A stretch of 19,861 bases of DNA from an uncultured Oscillospiraceae bacterium (GTDB lineage: Bacteria > Bacillota > Clostridia > Oscillospirales > Oscillospiraceae), in assembly GCA_934630985.1 (NCBI GenBank), contig CAKTXO010000020.1, positions 1 through 19,861 of the forward strand. The letters are read 5' to 3'. A program made the translations under genes and the position numbers. Positions 1-7,514 of the stretch are shown one piece after another; position 1 is the stretch's first letter; each line of letters begins with the position of its first letter. The notes beneath the pieces are model-generated. The model ran no database searches. It worked only from the letters and a program-made list of their open reading frames with translations, and was not told the DNA's origin.

Positions 1-185
1 ATGACAAAGACCAGCACCGGGGCGACGCCCTTCAGAGCCCCAACGAACAGGCTGCCGAAGATGCCGATCCAGCCGGCGCCGGGAACCAGAAGCGCAAGCA
101 CCGTGCCCAGTGCCAGACCGATGAGAATCCGGACAATCAGGCTGGTATCGTTGTACTTCTTGGAAAAATTGCGGATAAATTGCAT
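1..185 (-). CDS. sstT: Na+/serine-threonine symporter, N-terminal part only
   Basis: The first 61 codons of a gene that runs off the left edge of the window. The protein starts with a short basic segment (MQFIRNFSKKYNDTSLIVRI) followed by a hydrophobic stretch and the motif GSLFVGALKGVAPVLVFV. This matches the beginning of SstT-type members of the dicarboxylate/amino acid:cation symporter family, which take up serine and threonine with sodium across the cytoplasmic membrane. The start is supported by GGAAGGAG seven bases upstream of the ATG. The family assignment is recognised from this N-terminal pattern; substrate choice (Ser/Thr versus another amino acid) cannot be proved from 61 residues. 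A TATAAT box lies upstream at 244-249. Confidence 0.8.
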   Translation of the reverse strand, partial: MQFIRNFSKKYNDTSLIVRILIGLALGTVLALLVPGAGWIGIFGSLFVGALKGVAPVLVFV

Positions 186-243
186 GAAAAAACTCCTTCC
201 TATCTCTTTGCGCAGAAAAAACGCGGCTGCCGCGAACCTGCTC

Positions 244-271
244 ATTATAACATAAAACCGCGGAATGTACA
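244..271 (-). promoter_or_regulatory. Putative promoter of the sstT-like gene
   Basis: On the minus strand a TGTACA (266-271), 16-base spacer and perfect TATAAT (244-249) precede the symporter start by about 60 bases. The -35 box lies inside the hairpin at 258-296, so promoter and upstream terminator overlap. The -10 is strong; the -35 matches only four of six consensus bases. Confidence 0.5.
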
Positions 272-296
272 GAAGAATTTTCTGTACATTCCGCGG
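254..296 (-). terminator. Hairpin terminator downstream of rmlD
   Basis: Perfect 17-bp inverted repeat (arms 258-274 and 280-296, loop 275-279), followed in the minus direction by four T residues. It lies 27 bases past the stop codon of the rmlD-like gene, which it probably terminates. The T-run is short, so termination may be incomplete and the symporter could receive read-through. Confidence 0.6.
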
Positions 297-323
297 TCGG
301 CAAGAAGAAACAGACGCACCGGT

Positions 324-1238
324 TTATAGCTTTGCCTCAGCCAGATATCTGCTTACGGCATCCTGCCAGTCGGGCAGGGGAGTGAAGCCGTTTTCCGTCA
401 GCTTCCGCTTGTCCAGACGGCTGTTGAAAGGCCGGGCGGCCTTGCTCAGGCCGTACTCGGCGGTGGTCACAGGGATGACCTGGGTGGAAAGACCGTACTG
501 CCGATAGATTTCCCGGCAGAAATCGTACCAGCTGATGTAGCCGCCTTCATTGGTAGCGTGGTAATAGCCGTACTTCTCCGTTTCGCACATGTCAACCAGG
601 AGCCTTGCCAGGTCAAAGGTGTAGGTGGGGGTGCCGATTTGGTCGCAGACCACCCGAACTGCCTGGTGGGTCTTGCCGACTTGAATCATGGTTTTGATAA
701 AATTCTTTCCGTTCAGACCGAAAACCCAGGCAATCCGCACGATGAAATACTTTTCCAGCAGTTCGGATACCGCCAGCTCCCCCTCAAGCTTGGTCTGTCC
801 GTATACGTTCAGAGGCCGATAGTCCTTGCAATCCGGCTCCCAGGGCTGCGTGCCCTGACCGTCGAAGACATAGTCCGTGGACAGGTACAGCAGCTTGCAG
901 TCCAGAGCCTTGCAGGCGGCGGCAACGTTCCGGGTGCCATCGGCATTGACCCGGCGTACCAGAGGGGCTTTGTCGTCATCCTCAGCCATATCCACCGCCG
1001 TCCAGGCGGCGCAGTGAACGACCACGTCCGGGCGAACCGCTTCTGCCGTCTGCCGGACGGCTTCGGCATCCGTGATGTCCAGCTGGACATAGGGCATGGC
1101 GGTGACCGGAGAGCCGTCACACACGCCGCAATAGCACTCTGCCAGGTCTGAGCCCACCCCCTCGTGACCACGCCGGTGGAGTTCATTCATTACGTCGTGA
1201 CCCAGCTGACCGTTTACGCCGGTTACCAGAAATTTCAT
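324..1238 (-). CDS. rfbD: dTDP-4-dehydrorhamnose reductase (RmlD/RfbD family)
   Basis: A 304-residue extended short-chain dehydrogenase. It has the N-terminal Rossmann motif GVNGQLG (residues 7-13), the STDYVFDG segment (about 120-127) and the catalytic pair Y146-xxx-K150 in VYGQTK, all typical of RmlD. The family reduces dTDP-4-dehydro-L-rhamnose to dTDP-L-rhamnose with NAD(P)H, the last step in making the rhamnose donor for cell-surface polysaccharide. Length agrees with the family (about 280-300); a slightly long loop at about residues 30-50 contains several cysteines. The other rhamnose genes (rmlA, B, C) are not adjacent here, so the gene is either an orphan copy or the pathway is split. 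GAGG lies 11 bases before the ATG. Confidence 0.88.
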   Translation of the reverse strand: MKFLVTGVNGQLGHDVMNELHRRGHEGVGSDLAECYCGVCDGSPVTAMPYVQLDITDAEAVRQTAEAVRPDVVVHCAAWTAVDMAEDDDKAPLVRRVNADGTRNVAAACKALDCKLLYLSTDYVFDGQGTQPWEPDCKDYRPLNVYGQTKLEGELAVSELLEKYFIVRIAWVFGLNGKNFIKTMIQVGKTHQAVRVVCDQIGTPTYTFDLARLLVDMCETEKYGYYHATNEGGYISWYDFCREIYRQYGLSTQVIPVTTAEYGLSKAARPFNSRLDKRKLTENGFTPLPDWQDAVSRYLAEAKL

Positions 1239-1355
1239 AGTTGATTCAACCTCGTTTCTTCCAATTATATACCCGGCTTACCAATCCGGCAGGCAGGTTT
1301 GCGGCCAGCAGGCAGGCCGCACCCTCCCGTTTGACAGCGCTGAAATATCGCCCTT

Positions 1356-1384
1356 ATTCTAGCATATTTCGGAACGCGGCGCAA
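1356..1384 (-). promoter_or_regulatory. Putative promoter of rfbD
   Basis: Minus-strand TTGCGC (1379-1384), 17-base spacer, TAGAAT (1356-1361). This gives a leader of roughly 110 bases before the rfbD start. A second TATAAT-like box at 1264-1269, closer to the gene but without a good -35, is an alternative. Confidence 0.4.
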
Positions 1385-1410
1385 GCGGTTTTCCGAAGGG
1401 AAGCGGACGG

Positions 1411-1590
1411 TCAGTTCTCCGCAATTTCAAAGCCGGTTTCCAGGGCTTCGGAGCTCATGCAGTAGTATTCTCCCTCCGGAATCCGGACGACAATCTGATC
1501 TTCCACCACTTCCACGATCTCCAGAACAGTTCCTGCCTTTAATTCCACATCCTCTGCCTGAATGTCACAGATCGCGCGAATTTTCTTCAT
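1411..1590 (-). CDS. Small hypothetical protein, 59 residues
   Basis: A short acidic protein beginning MKKIRAICDIQ. An upstream in-frame ATG at 1620 would add ten residues, but GGGAGG lies six bases before the ATG at 1590, which decides the start. The composition (alternating hydrophobic and charged residues, VELKAGTVLEIVEVVEDQIVVRI) suggests a small all-beta fold, perhaps SH3-like, with no membrane segment and no signal peptide. I do not recognise a named family. It stands alone between rfbD and the divergent adhE and has its own promoter candidate (1651-1679). Confidence 0.65.
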   Translation of the reverse strand: MKKIRAICDIQAEDVELKAGTVLEIVEVVEDQIVVRIPEGEYYCMSSEALETGFEIAEN

Positions 1591-1650
1591 AGTCAGCCTC
1601 CCAAGCATTGCTCCGTACACACCGAGGGCGGTGCGTTCCGGGCCCTCTTC

Positions 1651-1679
1651 ATGATATGGCCTTTCAACGCCAAAGTCAA
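1651..1679 (-). promoter_or_regulatory. Putative promoter of the 59-residue protein gene
   Basis: Minus-strand TTGACT (1674-1679), 17-base spacer, TATCAT (1651-1656), about 60 bases upstream of the ATG. The transcript leader contains a weak GAGGGC/GCCCTC pairing. It is divergent from the adhE promoter. Confidence 0.45.
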
Positions 1680-1761
1680 CCGTCTTTCGGAAAGGAAAAT
1701 CATCAAAAGGCTTCCCGCAGGGATGGGATACGAAAATTTCTCCGTTTGTGGGGATTGCCTA

Positions 1762-1808
1762 TTGACAAGGAAATATCCATGATGTATAGTATCGATAAAC
1801 AGATATCG
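1762..1808 (+). promoter_or_regulatory. adhE promoter with a small dyad at the start site
   Basis: Perfect TTGACA (1762-1767), 17-base spacer, TATAGT (1785-1790), with adhE starting 57 bases downstream. A small inverted repeat CGATA/TATCG with a six-base spacer (1793-1808) overlaps the expected transcription start and could be an operator. It does not resemble the usual clostridial Rex site, so the regulator is unknown. Confidence 0.7.
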
Positions 1809-1847
1809 GTATACGATTACTGATTAAAAGGAAAAGGATGGCTAACT

Positions 1848-4454
1848 ATGGAAAAACAATACGCTCCCGTCACCAACCCTCAGGAACTGACAGATGCCCT
1901 TTCCCGGTGCCGTGCCGCCCAGAAGAAGTATGCCGAATACACCCAGGAGCAGGTGGATAAGATTTTTCTGGCCGCTGCCACTGCCGCCAATCAGCTGCGG
2001 ATTCCCTTGGCCAAGCTTGCCGTAGAGGAAACCGGCATGGGCGTAGTGGAGGACAAGGTCATCAAGAACCACTTCGCCTCCGAGTACATCTATAATGCTT
2101 ACCGGGATACCAAGACCTGCGGCATCATCGAAGAGGACACCGCCTACGGCATCCAGCGGATCGCCGAGCCCATCGGTGTCATCGCCGCGGTGATTCCCAC
2201 CACCAATCCCACCTCTACCGCCATTTTCAAGGCTTTGATCTGCCTGAAGACCCGCAACGGCATTCTCATCAGCCCCCACCCCAGAGCCAAGAGCTGCACC
2301 ATCGCGGCGGCAAAGGCCGTCCTGGAGGCGGCGGTGGCAGCGGGCGCTCCCGAGGACATCATCGGCTGGATTGACCAGCCCAGCCTGGAGCTGACCAATC
2401 AGCTGATGGGGCAGGCCGACCTGATTCTCGCCACCGGCGGCCCCGGCATGGTGAAAGCCGCCTATTCCTCCGGAAAGCCTGCCCTGGGCGTTGGCCCCGG
2501 CAACACCCCTGCCGTCATTGACGACACCGCGGACATTCTGCTGGCGGTTTCCTCCGTCATCCACTCCAAGACCTTCGACAACGGTATGATCTGCGCCTCC
2601 GAGCAGAGCGTGGTGGTGCTGGATGGGGTTTATGAGGCCGTGAAGGCCGAATTCGTCCGCCGGGGCTGCTATATTCTGAATGCGGATGAGGCGCAGAAGG
2701 TTCGGGATACCATCCTTCCCGGCGGCAGTCTGAACGCGAAAATTGTGGGTCAGCCGGCGGTTAGAATTGCCGAAATGGCTGGAATCCAGGTGCCGGAGAA
2801 GACCAAAATCCTCATCGGCGAAGTGGAATCCACCGACCTGAGCGAAGCTTTCGCCCATGAGAAGCTCTCTCCCGTGCTGGCCATGTACCGGGCTTCCGAT
2901 TTTGCCGATGCCCTGGAAAAGGCGGAGACCCTGGTTCGGGACGGCGGCTTCGGCCACACCGCCTCCATCTACCTGGACGAGGTGAACTGCCCGGAGAAGC
3001 TGGATGCCTTTGCCCACACCATGAAGGCCTGTCGGATCCTGGTGAACACCCCCTCCTCCCAGGGCGGTATCGGCGACCTGTACAACTTCAAGCTGGCCCC
3101 CTCCCTGACCCTGGGCTGCGGCAGCTGGGGCGGCAACTCCGTGTCGGAGAATGTGGGAGTCAAGCACCTGCTGAACATCAAAACCGTTGCCATCCGGAGG
3201 GAGAATATGCTGTGGTTCCGTGCGCCTGAAAAGGTTTATTTCAAGAAGGGCTGCCTGCCCGTTGCTTTGTCCGAGATGAAAGAGCACAAGAAGGCCTTCA
3301 TCGTCACCGATTCCTTCCTGTATCAGAACGGCTACACGAAGCCCATTGAGCAGAAGCTGGACGAAATGGGCGTGCGCCATACCACCTTCTACAATGTAGC
3401 TCCCGATCCCACCCTGGCCTGCGCCCGGGAGGGCGCGGCTCAGATGACCGCCTTCCAGCCTGACCTGATTCTCGCCATCGGCGGCGGCTCCGCCATGGAC
3501 GCAGGCAAGATCATGTGGGTGCTCTACGAGCATCCCGAGGCGGACTTCCAGGATATGGCCATGCGGTTCTGCGACATCCGCAAGCGTGTGTATACCTTCC
3601 CCAAGATGGGCGAAAAGGCCTACTTTGTGGCAATCCCCACCTCCGCCGGTACCGGCTCCGAGGTGACCCCCTTCGCCGTCATCACCGATGAGCAGACCGG
3701 GGTCAAGTATCCGCTGGCGGACTATGAGCTGCTGCCCAAGATGTCCATCGTGGACGCGGACATGATGATGAACGCCCCCAGAGGCCTCACCGCCGCCTCC
3801 GGTATTGATGCCGTGACCCACGCCCTGGAGGCCTACGCCTCCGTCATGGCTACCGACTACACCGACGGCCTGGCTCTGCGGAGCCTGAAGCTGATCTTCG
3901 AGAATCTGCCCAAGGCCTACTTGGACGGCGCTAAGGAACCCCGTGCCCGGGAGAACATGGCTCACGCCGCCTGCATGGCCGGTATGGCCTTCGCCAACGC
4001 CTTCCTGGGTGTGTGCCACTCCATGGCCCACAAGCTGGGTGCCTTCCATCATCTGCCCCACGGCGTGGCCAACGCTCTGATGATCGATGAGGTTCTGCGC
4101 TTCAACGCCGCCGAGGTTCCTGTGAAAATGGGCACCTTCCCCCAGTACGACCATCCCCACACTCTGGCAAGATATGCCGAGGTTGCGGATTATCTGAAGC
4201 TGGGAGGCACCACGGACGAGGAGAAGCTGGAGAACCTGATTGCCGCCATCGATACGCTGAAGGAGAAGGTGGGCATCAAGAAGACCATCCGGGACTACGG
4301 TATCGACGAGCAGGACTTCCTGAACCGGCTGGATGCCATGGTGGAGCAGGCCTTCGACGACCAGTGCACCGGCGCCAACCCCCGGTACCCCCTGATGAGC
4401 GAAATCCGGCAGATGTACCTGAACGCCTACTACGGCACCCACGAAACCGTGTAA
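1848..4454 (+). CDS. adhE: Bifunctional acetaldehyde/alcohol dehydrogenase
   Basis: An 868-residue fusion of two enzymes. Residues 1 to about 440 are a CoA-acylating aldehyde dehydrogenase with the catalytic cysteine in [11 protein letters not shown] (about C249) and the cofactor region [12 protein letters not shown]. Residues from about 450 on are an iron-containing alcohol dehydrogenase with [10 protein letters not shown], the [14 protein letters not shown] signature, and metal-binding histidines in [10 protein letters not shown] and [17 protein letters not shown]. AdhE reduces acetyl-CoA through acetaldehyde to ethanol and re-oxidises two NADH; in cells it polymerises into spirosomes. The length matches the family (about 860-890). 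It is a single-gene unit with its own promoter and terminator, as expected for a redox-controlled fermentation gene. AAGGATGG upstream supports the start. Confidence 0.97.
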   Translation: MEKQYAPVTNPQELTDALSRCRAAQKKYAEYTQEQVDKIFLAAATAANQLRIPLAKLAVEETGMGVVEDKVIKNHFASEYIYNAYRDTKTCGIIEEDTAYGIQRIAEPIGVIAAVIPTTNPTSTAIFKALICLKTRNGILISPHPRAKSCTIAAAKAVLEAAVAAGAPEDIIGWIDQPSLELTNQLMGQADLILATGGPGMVKAAYSSGKPALGVGPGNTPAVIDDTADILLAVSSVIHSKTFDNGMICASEQSVVVLDGVYEAVKAEFVRRGCYILNADEAQKVRDTILPGGSLNAKIVGQPAVRIAEMAGIQVPEKTKILIGEVESTDLSEAFAHEKLSPVLAMYRASDFADALEKAETLVRDGGFGHTASIYLDEVNCPEKLDAFAHTMKACRILVNTPSSQGGIGDLYNFKLAPSLTLGCGSWGGNSVSENVGVKHLLNIKTVAIRRENMLWFRAPEKVYFKKGCLPVALSEMKEHKKAFIVTDSFLYQNGYTKPIEQKLDEMGVRHTTFYNVAPDPTLACAREGAAQMTAFQPDLILAIGGGSAMDAGKIMWVLYEHPEADFQDMAMRFCDIRKRVYTFPKMGEKAYFVAIPTSAGTGSEVTPFAVITDEQTGVKYPLADYELLPKMSIVDADMMMNAPRGLTAASGIDAVTHALEAYASVMATDYTDGLALRSLKLIFENLPKAYLDGAKEPRARENMAHAACMAGMAFANAFLGVCHSMAHKLGAFHHLPHGVANALMIDEVLRFNAAEVPVKMGTFPQYDHPHTLARYAEVADYLKLGGTTDEEKLENLIAAIDTLKEKVGIKKTIRDYGIDEQDFLNRLDAMVEQAFDDQCTGANPRYPLMSEIRQMYLNAYYGTHETV

Positions 4455-4457
4455 AAA

Positions 4458-4505
4458 AAAGACAAGGAAGGAGATGGCCAAACGGCCATCTCCTTCCTTG
4501 TCTTT
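4458..4505. terminator. 22-bp perfect hairpin between adhE and a decayed minus-strand gene
   Basis: Arms 4458-4479 and 4484-4505 pair perfectly around an AAAC loop, starting three bases after the adhE stop. In the plus direction the stem ends in TCTTT with no further T-run. In the minus direction it is followed by a run of eight Ts (three of them in the stem). It therefore looks like a shared terminator whose canonical orientation serves the minus strand, where only a gene remnant (4512-4703) now lies. Confidence 0.75.
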
Positions 4506-4511
4506 GCGGTA

Positions 4512-4703
4512 TTAGCCGTTCCGATAGGCTCTCACGATTGCCCCGTCTCTGCACACGAAGATATCCAGCCGCCATGCACCCTGGAACGTCTTGTACAGAG
4601 TGGGGTTTTTCTTCGTGGTGAAGCCGGACAAATCCCAATTTTCCAGATTCTGTCAGGAGGTGAAGGATAACAGGAAAATTGCAGGTGTTTTTAAGGTTAT
4701 CAT
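4512..4703 (-). pseudogene. Remnant of an unidentified minus-strand gene
   Basis: One minus-strand frame reads 16 codons from an ATG at 4703, an in-frame TGA at 4653-4655, then 46 codons to a TAA at 4512-4514. The last part (ENWDLSGFTTKKNPTLY, then KTFQGAWRLDIFVCRDGAIV) has protein-like composition, and the stop sits directly before a terminator hairpin with a proper T-run. The upstream end abuts the MITE at 4706. I read this as the 3' end of a gene that has been truncated or decayed, perhaps with the MITE inserted in it. I do not recognise the family. It could also be non-coding sequence with a chance open stretch. Confidence 0.35.
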
Positions 4704-4705
4704 TA

Positions 4706-4866
4706 GGGTCTATCTGAAAACCGTCAACACGCCCAAACAGCGGGTCTTTTCCACCTGCTGGGCACCATTTTTTCTTGCAATACGCAGAGTATTCCTGCAA
4801 AAAAATGGCTTCATCAGGCGGAAAATCCCTCGCCGTTGGTCATATTCCCGGTTTTCAGATAGACCC
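4706..4866. mobile_element. 161-bp MITE with 18-bp terminal inverted repeats
   Basis: The ends GGGTCTATCTGAAAACCG (4706-4723) and CGGTTTTCAGATAGACCC (4849-4866) are perfect inverted repeats. Both are flanked by TA (4704-4705 and 4867-4868), the target duplication expected of IS630/Tc1-mariner transposition. The whole element is an imperfect palindrome: its exact midpoint (4786) is the centre of AATAC-GCAGA-GTATT, and about 53 of 78 opposed positions pair without gaps by my hand count. It has no coding capacity. A second copy, reversed, begins at 19789. Miniature inverted-repeat transposable elements of this build are moved in trans by a full-length relative; no transposase is present in the window. 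Confidence 0.85.
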
Positions 4867-4952
4867 TAGTATGGAATCTGCTCCGGGAACCATTATACCG
4901 TTGATGCCGCTGATGGAAAAGAATCGGAGAGACATGGCATACAAAATAAAGA

Positions 4953-4980
4953 GGCTGCTGCAAATGACATTGCAGCAGCC
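4953..4980 (-). terminator. Terminator downstream of the LacI-family gene
   Basis: An 11-bp perfect stem (arms 4953-4963 and 4970-4980, six-base loop), followed in the minus direction by TCTTTATTTT. It lies about 80 bases past the stop of the regulator gene and is the best candidate for its terminator. Confidence 0.65.
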
Positions 4981-5018
4981 TTGTGGCTCTTGAAAATGAG
5001 GGGGGTTTCCAAGATAGA

Positions 5019-5048
5019 TGTCCCCGGAAGCAATTGCTTCCGGGGACA
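5019..5048. repeat. 30-bp perfect palindrome after the LacI-family gene
   Basis: Positions 5019-5033 and 5034-5048 are exact reverse complements with no spacer; the left half is TGTCCCCGGAAGCAA. It sits 14 bases beyond the stop codon of the minus-strand regulator gene and has no T-run on either side. It may act as an RNA-stabilising hairpin at the 3' end, a protein-binding dyad, or an accessory to the terminator at 4953-4980. Confidence 0.6.
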
Positions 5049-5062
5049 GTTGCTTTGCGGGA

Positions 5063-6100
5063 TTAACAGGCACCGGGAAGCGTGGAGGACTCCCGGATAA
5101 TCAGCTCTGTATCCAGCAGGGTTTTTTTATTGGGCAGACTGGGGTCGCTGATTTTCTCAAACAGTGCCTCCGCAGACAGATAGCCAAGCTGAAGCCGGGG
5201 CTGACGAACACTGGAAATGGAAGGGGTCATGTTTTTACTGATATCCAAATTGTCAAAACTGACCAGAGCTATATCCTCCGGCACCTGCTTGTTCAGCAGG
5301 TGGCAGGCTCGGACAATGGGCATGGCAAAAACATCCGAGGAGCAGAATACGGCATCCGGCGCCACAGGCTGTTTCAGCAACTGCATCATGGCGGAAAGGG
5401 CATAGTCTGCGGTAATATCCGGAAGGTGGACAACATAGCTTTCGTCGTAGGCGATTCCGGCATCTTCCAGGGCGGCACGGTAACCGGCCAGACGCCCCCG
5501 GGAGTAGCCATAGCGGGCAGGACCGTTCAGAATGGCAATTCGTCTGCGCCCCAAGCGAATCAGATGATTGACGGCGTTTCTGGCAGCGGAAAAATTGTCG
5601 ATGCTGACGTAGGGAGTGTCTACCGCATCGTTGAATTCCGAGCACTGAACCAGGGGTACTGCCGCGGCAAGGCGGCGGCAGATAGAAGTTTCGATGTGAT
5701 TCAGAGTGATAAAACCGGCAGCGTGGTAACGGCTGATTAGGGATTCCAGAAAGCTGATAGAGCTTTCGTTGATATGACCCTCGTGAATCAGCAAATCATA
5801 GCCATGTTCCCGGACACTGGTGCGAGCACCCTTGATAATTTCATCATAAAAGGGGTTGGACAGGGAAGGAAGCGTAATAAAAATAGGGCCATGTCCGACA
5901 GCTGCGCTGCCGGGGGAGGCGGCACCTTCTACGGGAGGAAGTTCGTAGCCCAGAGCGTCAATCGCTTTCATCACTCGTTCAAAGGTCTCTCCCTTCACCA
6001 GATTCCGACGATTCAAAACCCGGGATACGGTTGCCGGGGAAACACCGGCGTATTCGGCCAGATCGCCGACCGTGATTTTCTTTTCCTTCTTATTATCCAT
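5063..6100 (-). CDS. LacI/GalR-family transcriptional regulator
   Basis: A 345-residue regulator. The N-terminal helix-turn-helix reads ITVGDLAEYAGVSPATVSRV, continuing LNRRNLVKGETFERVMKAIDALGYELP, which is the standard LacI recognition and hinge region. The rest is a periplasmic-binding-protein-like sensor domain (GPIFITLPSLSNPFYDEIIKGA; later DAVFCSSDVFAMPIVRA and DIALVSFDNLDIS). Such proteins usually repress a neighbouring sugar operon until a sugar or derivative binds. It is divergent from the ABC/catabolic operon and shares its regulatory region, so that operon is its likely target. I prefer the ATG at 6100, preceded by GGTGAG; an ATG at 6115 would add five residues and has a poorer ribosome site. 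Confidence 0.93.
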   Translation of the reverse strand: MDNKKEKKITVGDLAEYAGVSPATVSRVLNRRNLVKGETFERVMKAIDALGYELPPVEGAASPGSAAVGHGPIFITLPSLSNPFYDEIIKGARTSVREHGYDLLIHEGHINESSISFLESLISRYHAAGFITLNHIETSICRRLAAAVPLVQCSEFNDAVDTPYVSIDNFSAARNAVNHLIRLGRRRIAILNGPARYGYSRGRLAGYRAALEDAGIAYDESYVVHLPDITADYALSAMMQLLKQPVAPDAVFCSSDVFAMPIVRACHLLNKQVPEDIALVSFDNLDISKNMTPSISSVRQPRLQLGYLSAEALFEKISDPSLPNKKTLLDTELIIRESSTLPGAC

Positions 6101-6169
6101 ATGGCTCACCGTCATCTTTCATTGGACTGTTTTGGAAAATGATTTCTTTCATTACTATTTCATATTGCC

Positions 6170-6197
6170 ATTGTAACATATCCCCGGAGAATGTCAA
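6170..6197 (-). promoter_or_regulatory. Promoter of the LacI-family gene
   Basis: Minus-strand TTGACA (6192-6197), 16-base spacer, TACAAT (6170-6175) with an extended TGT before the -10. It gives a leader of about 50-65 bases. The TTTCAGAAA copy at 6214-6222 lies just upstream of this -35, which would suit autoregulation. Confidence 0.7.
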
Positions 6198-6212
6198 TAG
6201 GAATAAGCCTAT

Positions 6213-6239
6213 TTTTCAGAAAATACTGAAAAGTTTTCA
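6213..6239. promoter_or_regulatory. Candidate operator between the divergent promoters
   Basis: Two overlapping inverted repeats: TTTTCAG/CTGAAAA with a six-base spacer (6213-6232) and TGAAAA-G-TTTTCA (6227-6239). The first contains TTTCAGAAA (6214-6222), which recurs at 6321-6329 and 6342-6350 around the operon promoter. The arrangement suggests binding sites for the adjacent LacI-family protein with possible looping. Binding is inferred, not shown. Confidence 0.45.
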
Positions 6240-6310
6240 ATTGATATGGTAATAGTGCACAATTCTGAAGAGGGAGTACTGTTTATAAGGTAGAAACAAC
6301 GGAGAGCATA

Positions 6311-6350
6311 TTGACATTCATTTCAGAAAATGATATAAGATTTTCAGAAA
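6311..6350 (+). promoter_or_regulatory. Operon promoter with two TTTCAGAAA repeats
   Basis: Perfect TTGACA (6311-6316), 17-base spacer and TATAAG (6334-6339) with an extended TGA before it. TTTCAGAAA lies in the spacer (6321-6329) and again just after the -10 (6342-6350), 21 bases apart or two helical turns. A protein bound there would block RNA polymerase. The leader from here to 6443 can form a ten-pair stem (6349-6358 with 6396-6406, one bulge). Confidence 0.75.
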
Positions 6351-6443
6351 CGAAGCCCGGAACGAATGAAAGAATCAGCCGACTTTTCATATCAAGGGCT
6401 TTCGTTACGGAAAAACAACAGATAATAAATGGAGGAAAAACAA

Positions 6444-7478
6444 ATGAAAAAAGCATTGGCACTGGTTCTGGCTTGTGTAATGGTGTTCGGCCTGGCAGCC
6501 TGCGGCACCAAGGCTCCCACAAGCACTACTTCTGAAGTCACAGCGGCAGCGGCTTCTCAGCCCGCGGCAAGCGACAACGTCAAGCACTACAAGTTTGGCT
6601 ATGCCTTCGCCAACATGGACGAAAATAACATGCGCACTCTGAAGGGTCTTCAGATGTACGCTGAGGAGCTGAACGCCACCGGCGAATATGACATCGAACT
6701 GATCTATACCGATTCCCAGGCGAACGTGGATAAGCAGATTACCGACGTGGAGTCCCTGATTGCCCAGTCTCCTGACCTGATCATGGTTTCCGCCGTTGAC
6801 GTGGTCGGTTCCGTTCCCGCTCTGCAGGCCGTTAAGAACGCCGGTATCATCACTGTGGATGACCGGGGCTGCCAGGATGACTGTATCGACAACAAGTTCA
6901 CCGGCTTCGACGAGGACACCATTGGCGGCCGCCTTCAGGAGGCGATGAAGGCTTACCTGGATGAGCATCCGGATGTGAACATCAAGGCCGGCGGCATTTA
7001 CGGCCAGGCTTCCCAGTCCGAGCAGCTGAAGCGGGTGGATTATCTGAAGGCTCTGGCCGAGGAGATGCCCGACCGTATCGAGATTCTGCAGACCCAGTAC
7101 TGTGACTGGTCTACCGACCGTGCCACCTCCACCGTTGAGGACTGGCTGCTGCGTTATCCCGAGATGAACGCCATTTTCACCGCCTCCGACGATATGGGTC
7201 TGGGTGCCTGCAATGCCCTGAAGGCCTCCGGCAAAAAAGATGTTCTGGTCACCGCCGTTGATGGCACCAAGATCGGCATTCAGCTGGCGCAGGAGGGTGA
7301 GGAGTACTTCATCACCATTGGAGCCAACCAGGAGCAGATTACCCGCCATATGATGGACTTCTGGATCTCCCTGGCAGACGGCAGCTACACCGGCGGCTAT
7401 GAGTACAAGTGCCCCGGCGAGTGCTTCACCATCGTTACCCCCGACAACGTGGATACCGTTGACCTGGGTGCCATCTAA
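6444..7478 (+). CDS. Sugar ABC transporter substrate-binding lipoprotein (CUT2/ribose type)
   Basis: A 344-residue extracellular lipoprotein. It starts with a signal sequence MKKALALVLACVMVFGLAAC ending in a lipobox (L17-A-A-C20), then a Ser/Thr/Ala-rich linker and a periplasmic-binding-protein type-4 domain (KFGYAFANMDENNMRTLKGL; SLIAQSPDLIMVSAVDVVGSV; NAIFTASDDMGLGACNAL). This domain class binds ribose, galactose, xylose, inositol and similar compounds. An ATG at 6429 overlaps the ribosome site; GGAGG eight bases before 6444 decides the start. It is the first gene of the operon and is followed by its ATPase and permease. The exact ligand cannot be inferred. Confidence 0.93.
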   Translation: MKKALALVLACVMVFGLAACGTKAPTSTTSEVTAAAASQPAASDNVKHYKFGYAFANMDENNMRTLKGLQMYAEELNATGEYDIELIYTDSQANVDKQITDVESLIAQSPDLIMVSAVDVVGSVPALQAVKNAGIITVDDRGCQDDCIDNKFTGFDEDTIGGRLQEAMKAYLDEHPDVNIKAGGIYGQASQSEQLKRVDYLKALAEEMPDRIEILQTQYCDWSTDRATSTVEDWLLRYPEMNAIFTASDDMGLGACNALKASGKKDVLVTAVDGTKIGIQLAQEGEEYFITIGANQEQITRHMMDFWISLADGSYTGGYEYKCPGECFTIVTPDNVDTVDLGAI

Positions 7479-7514
7479 ATAATTACGCGCAGCTTCGAAT
7501 TCATTGGAAAAACG

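Noticed and set aside
1331..1360. TTGACA-18-TATTCT on the plus strand
   Set aside because: It looks like a promoter, but no plus-strand gene follows before 1848 and it overlaps the minus-strand rfbD control region; probably chance.
1793..1808. Dyad at the adhE start site as a Rex operator
   Set aside because: The usual TTGTTAA-n4-TTAACAA type pattern is absent, so it is kept only as an unassigned dyad.
1842..4481. An 879-codon open frame on the minus strand across adhE
   Set aside because: It is antisense to a full, motif-perfect adhE, and its Gly/His/Val/Leu-rich composition is what GC-rich codon bias gives on the opposite strand.
4775..4993. Plus-strand 72-codon frame starting in the MITE
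   Set aside because: It crosses the MITE end and a terminator hairpin and has no protein-like features.
6214..6350. TTTCAGAAA repeats as a CRISPR-like array
   Set aside because: The repeats are nine bases, unevenly spaced and tied to promoter elements; an operator role is far more likely.
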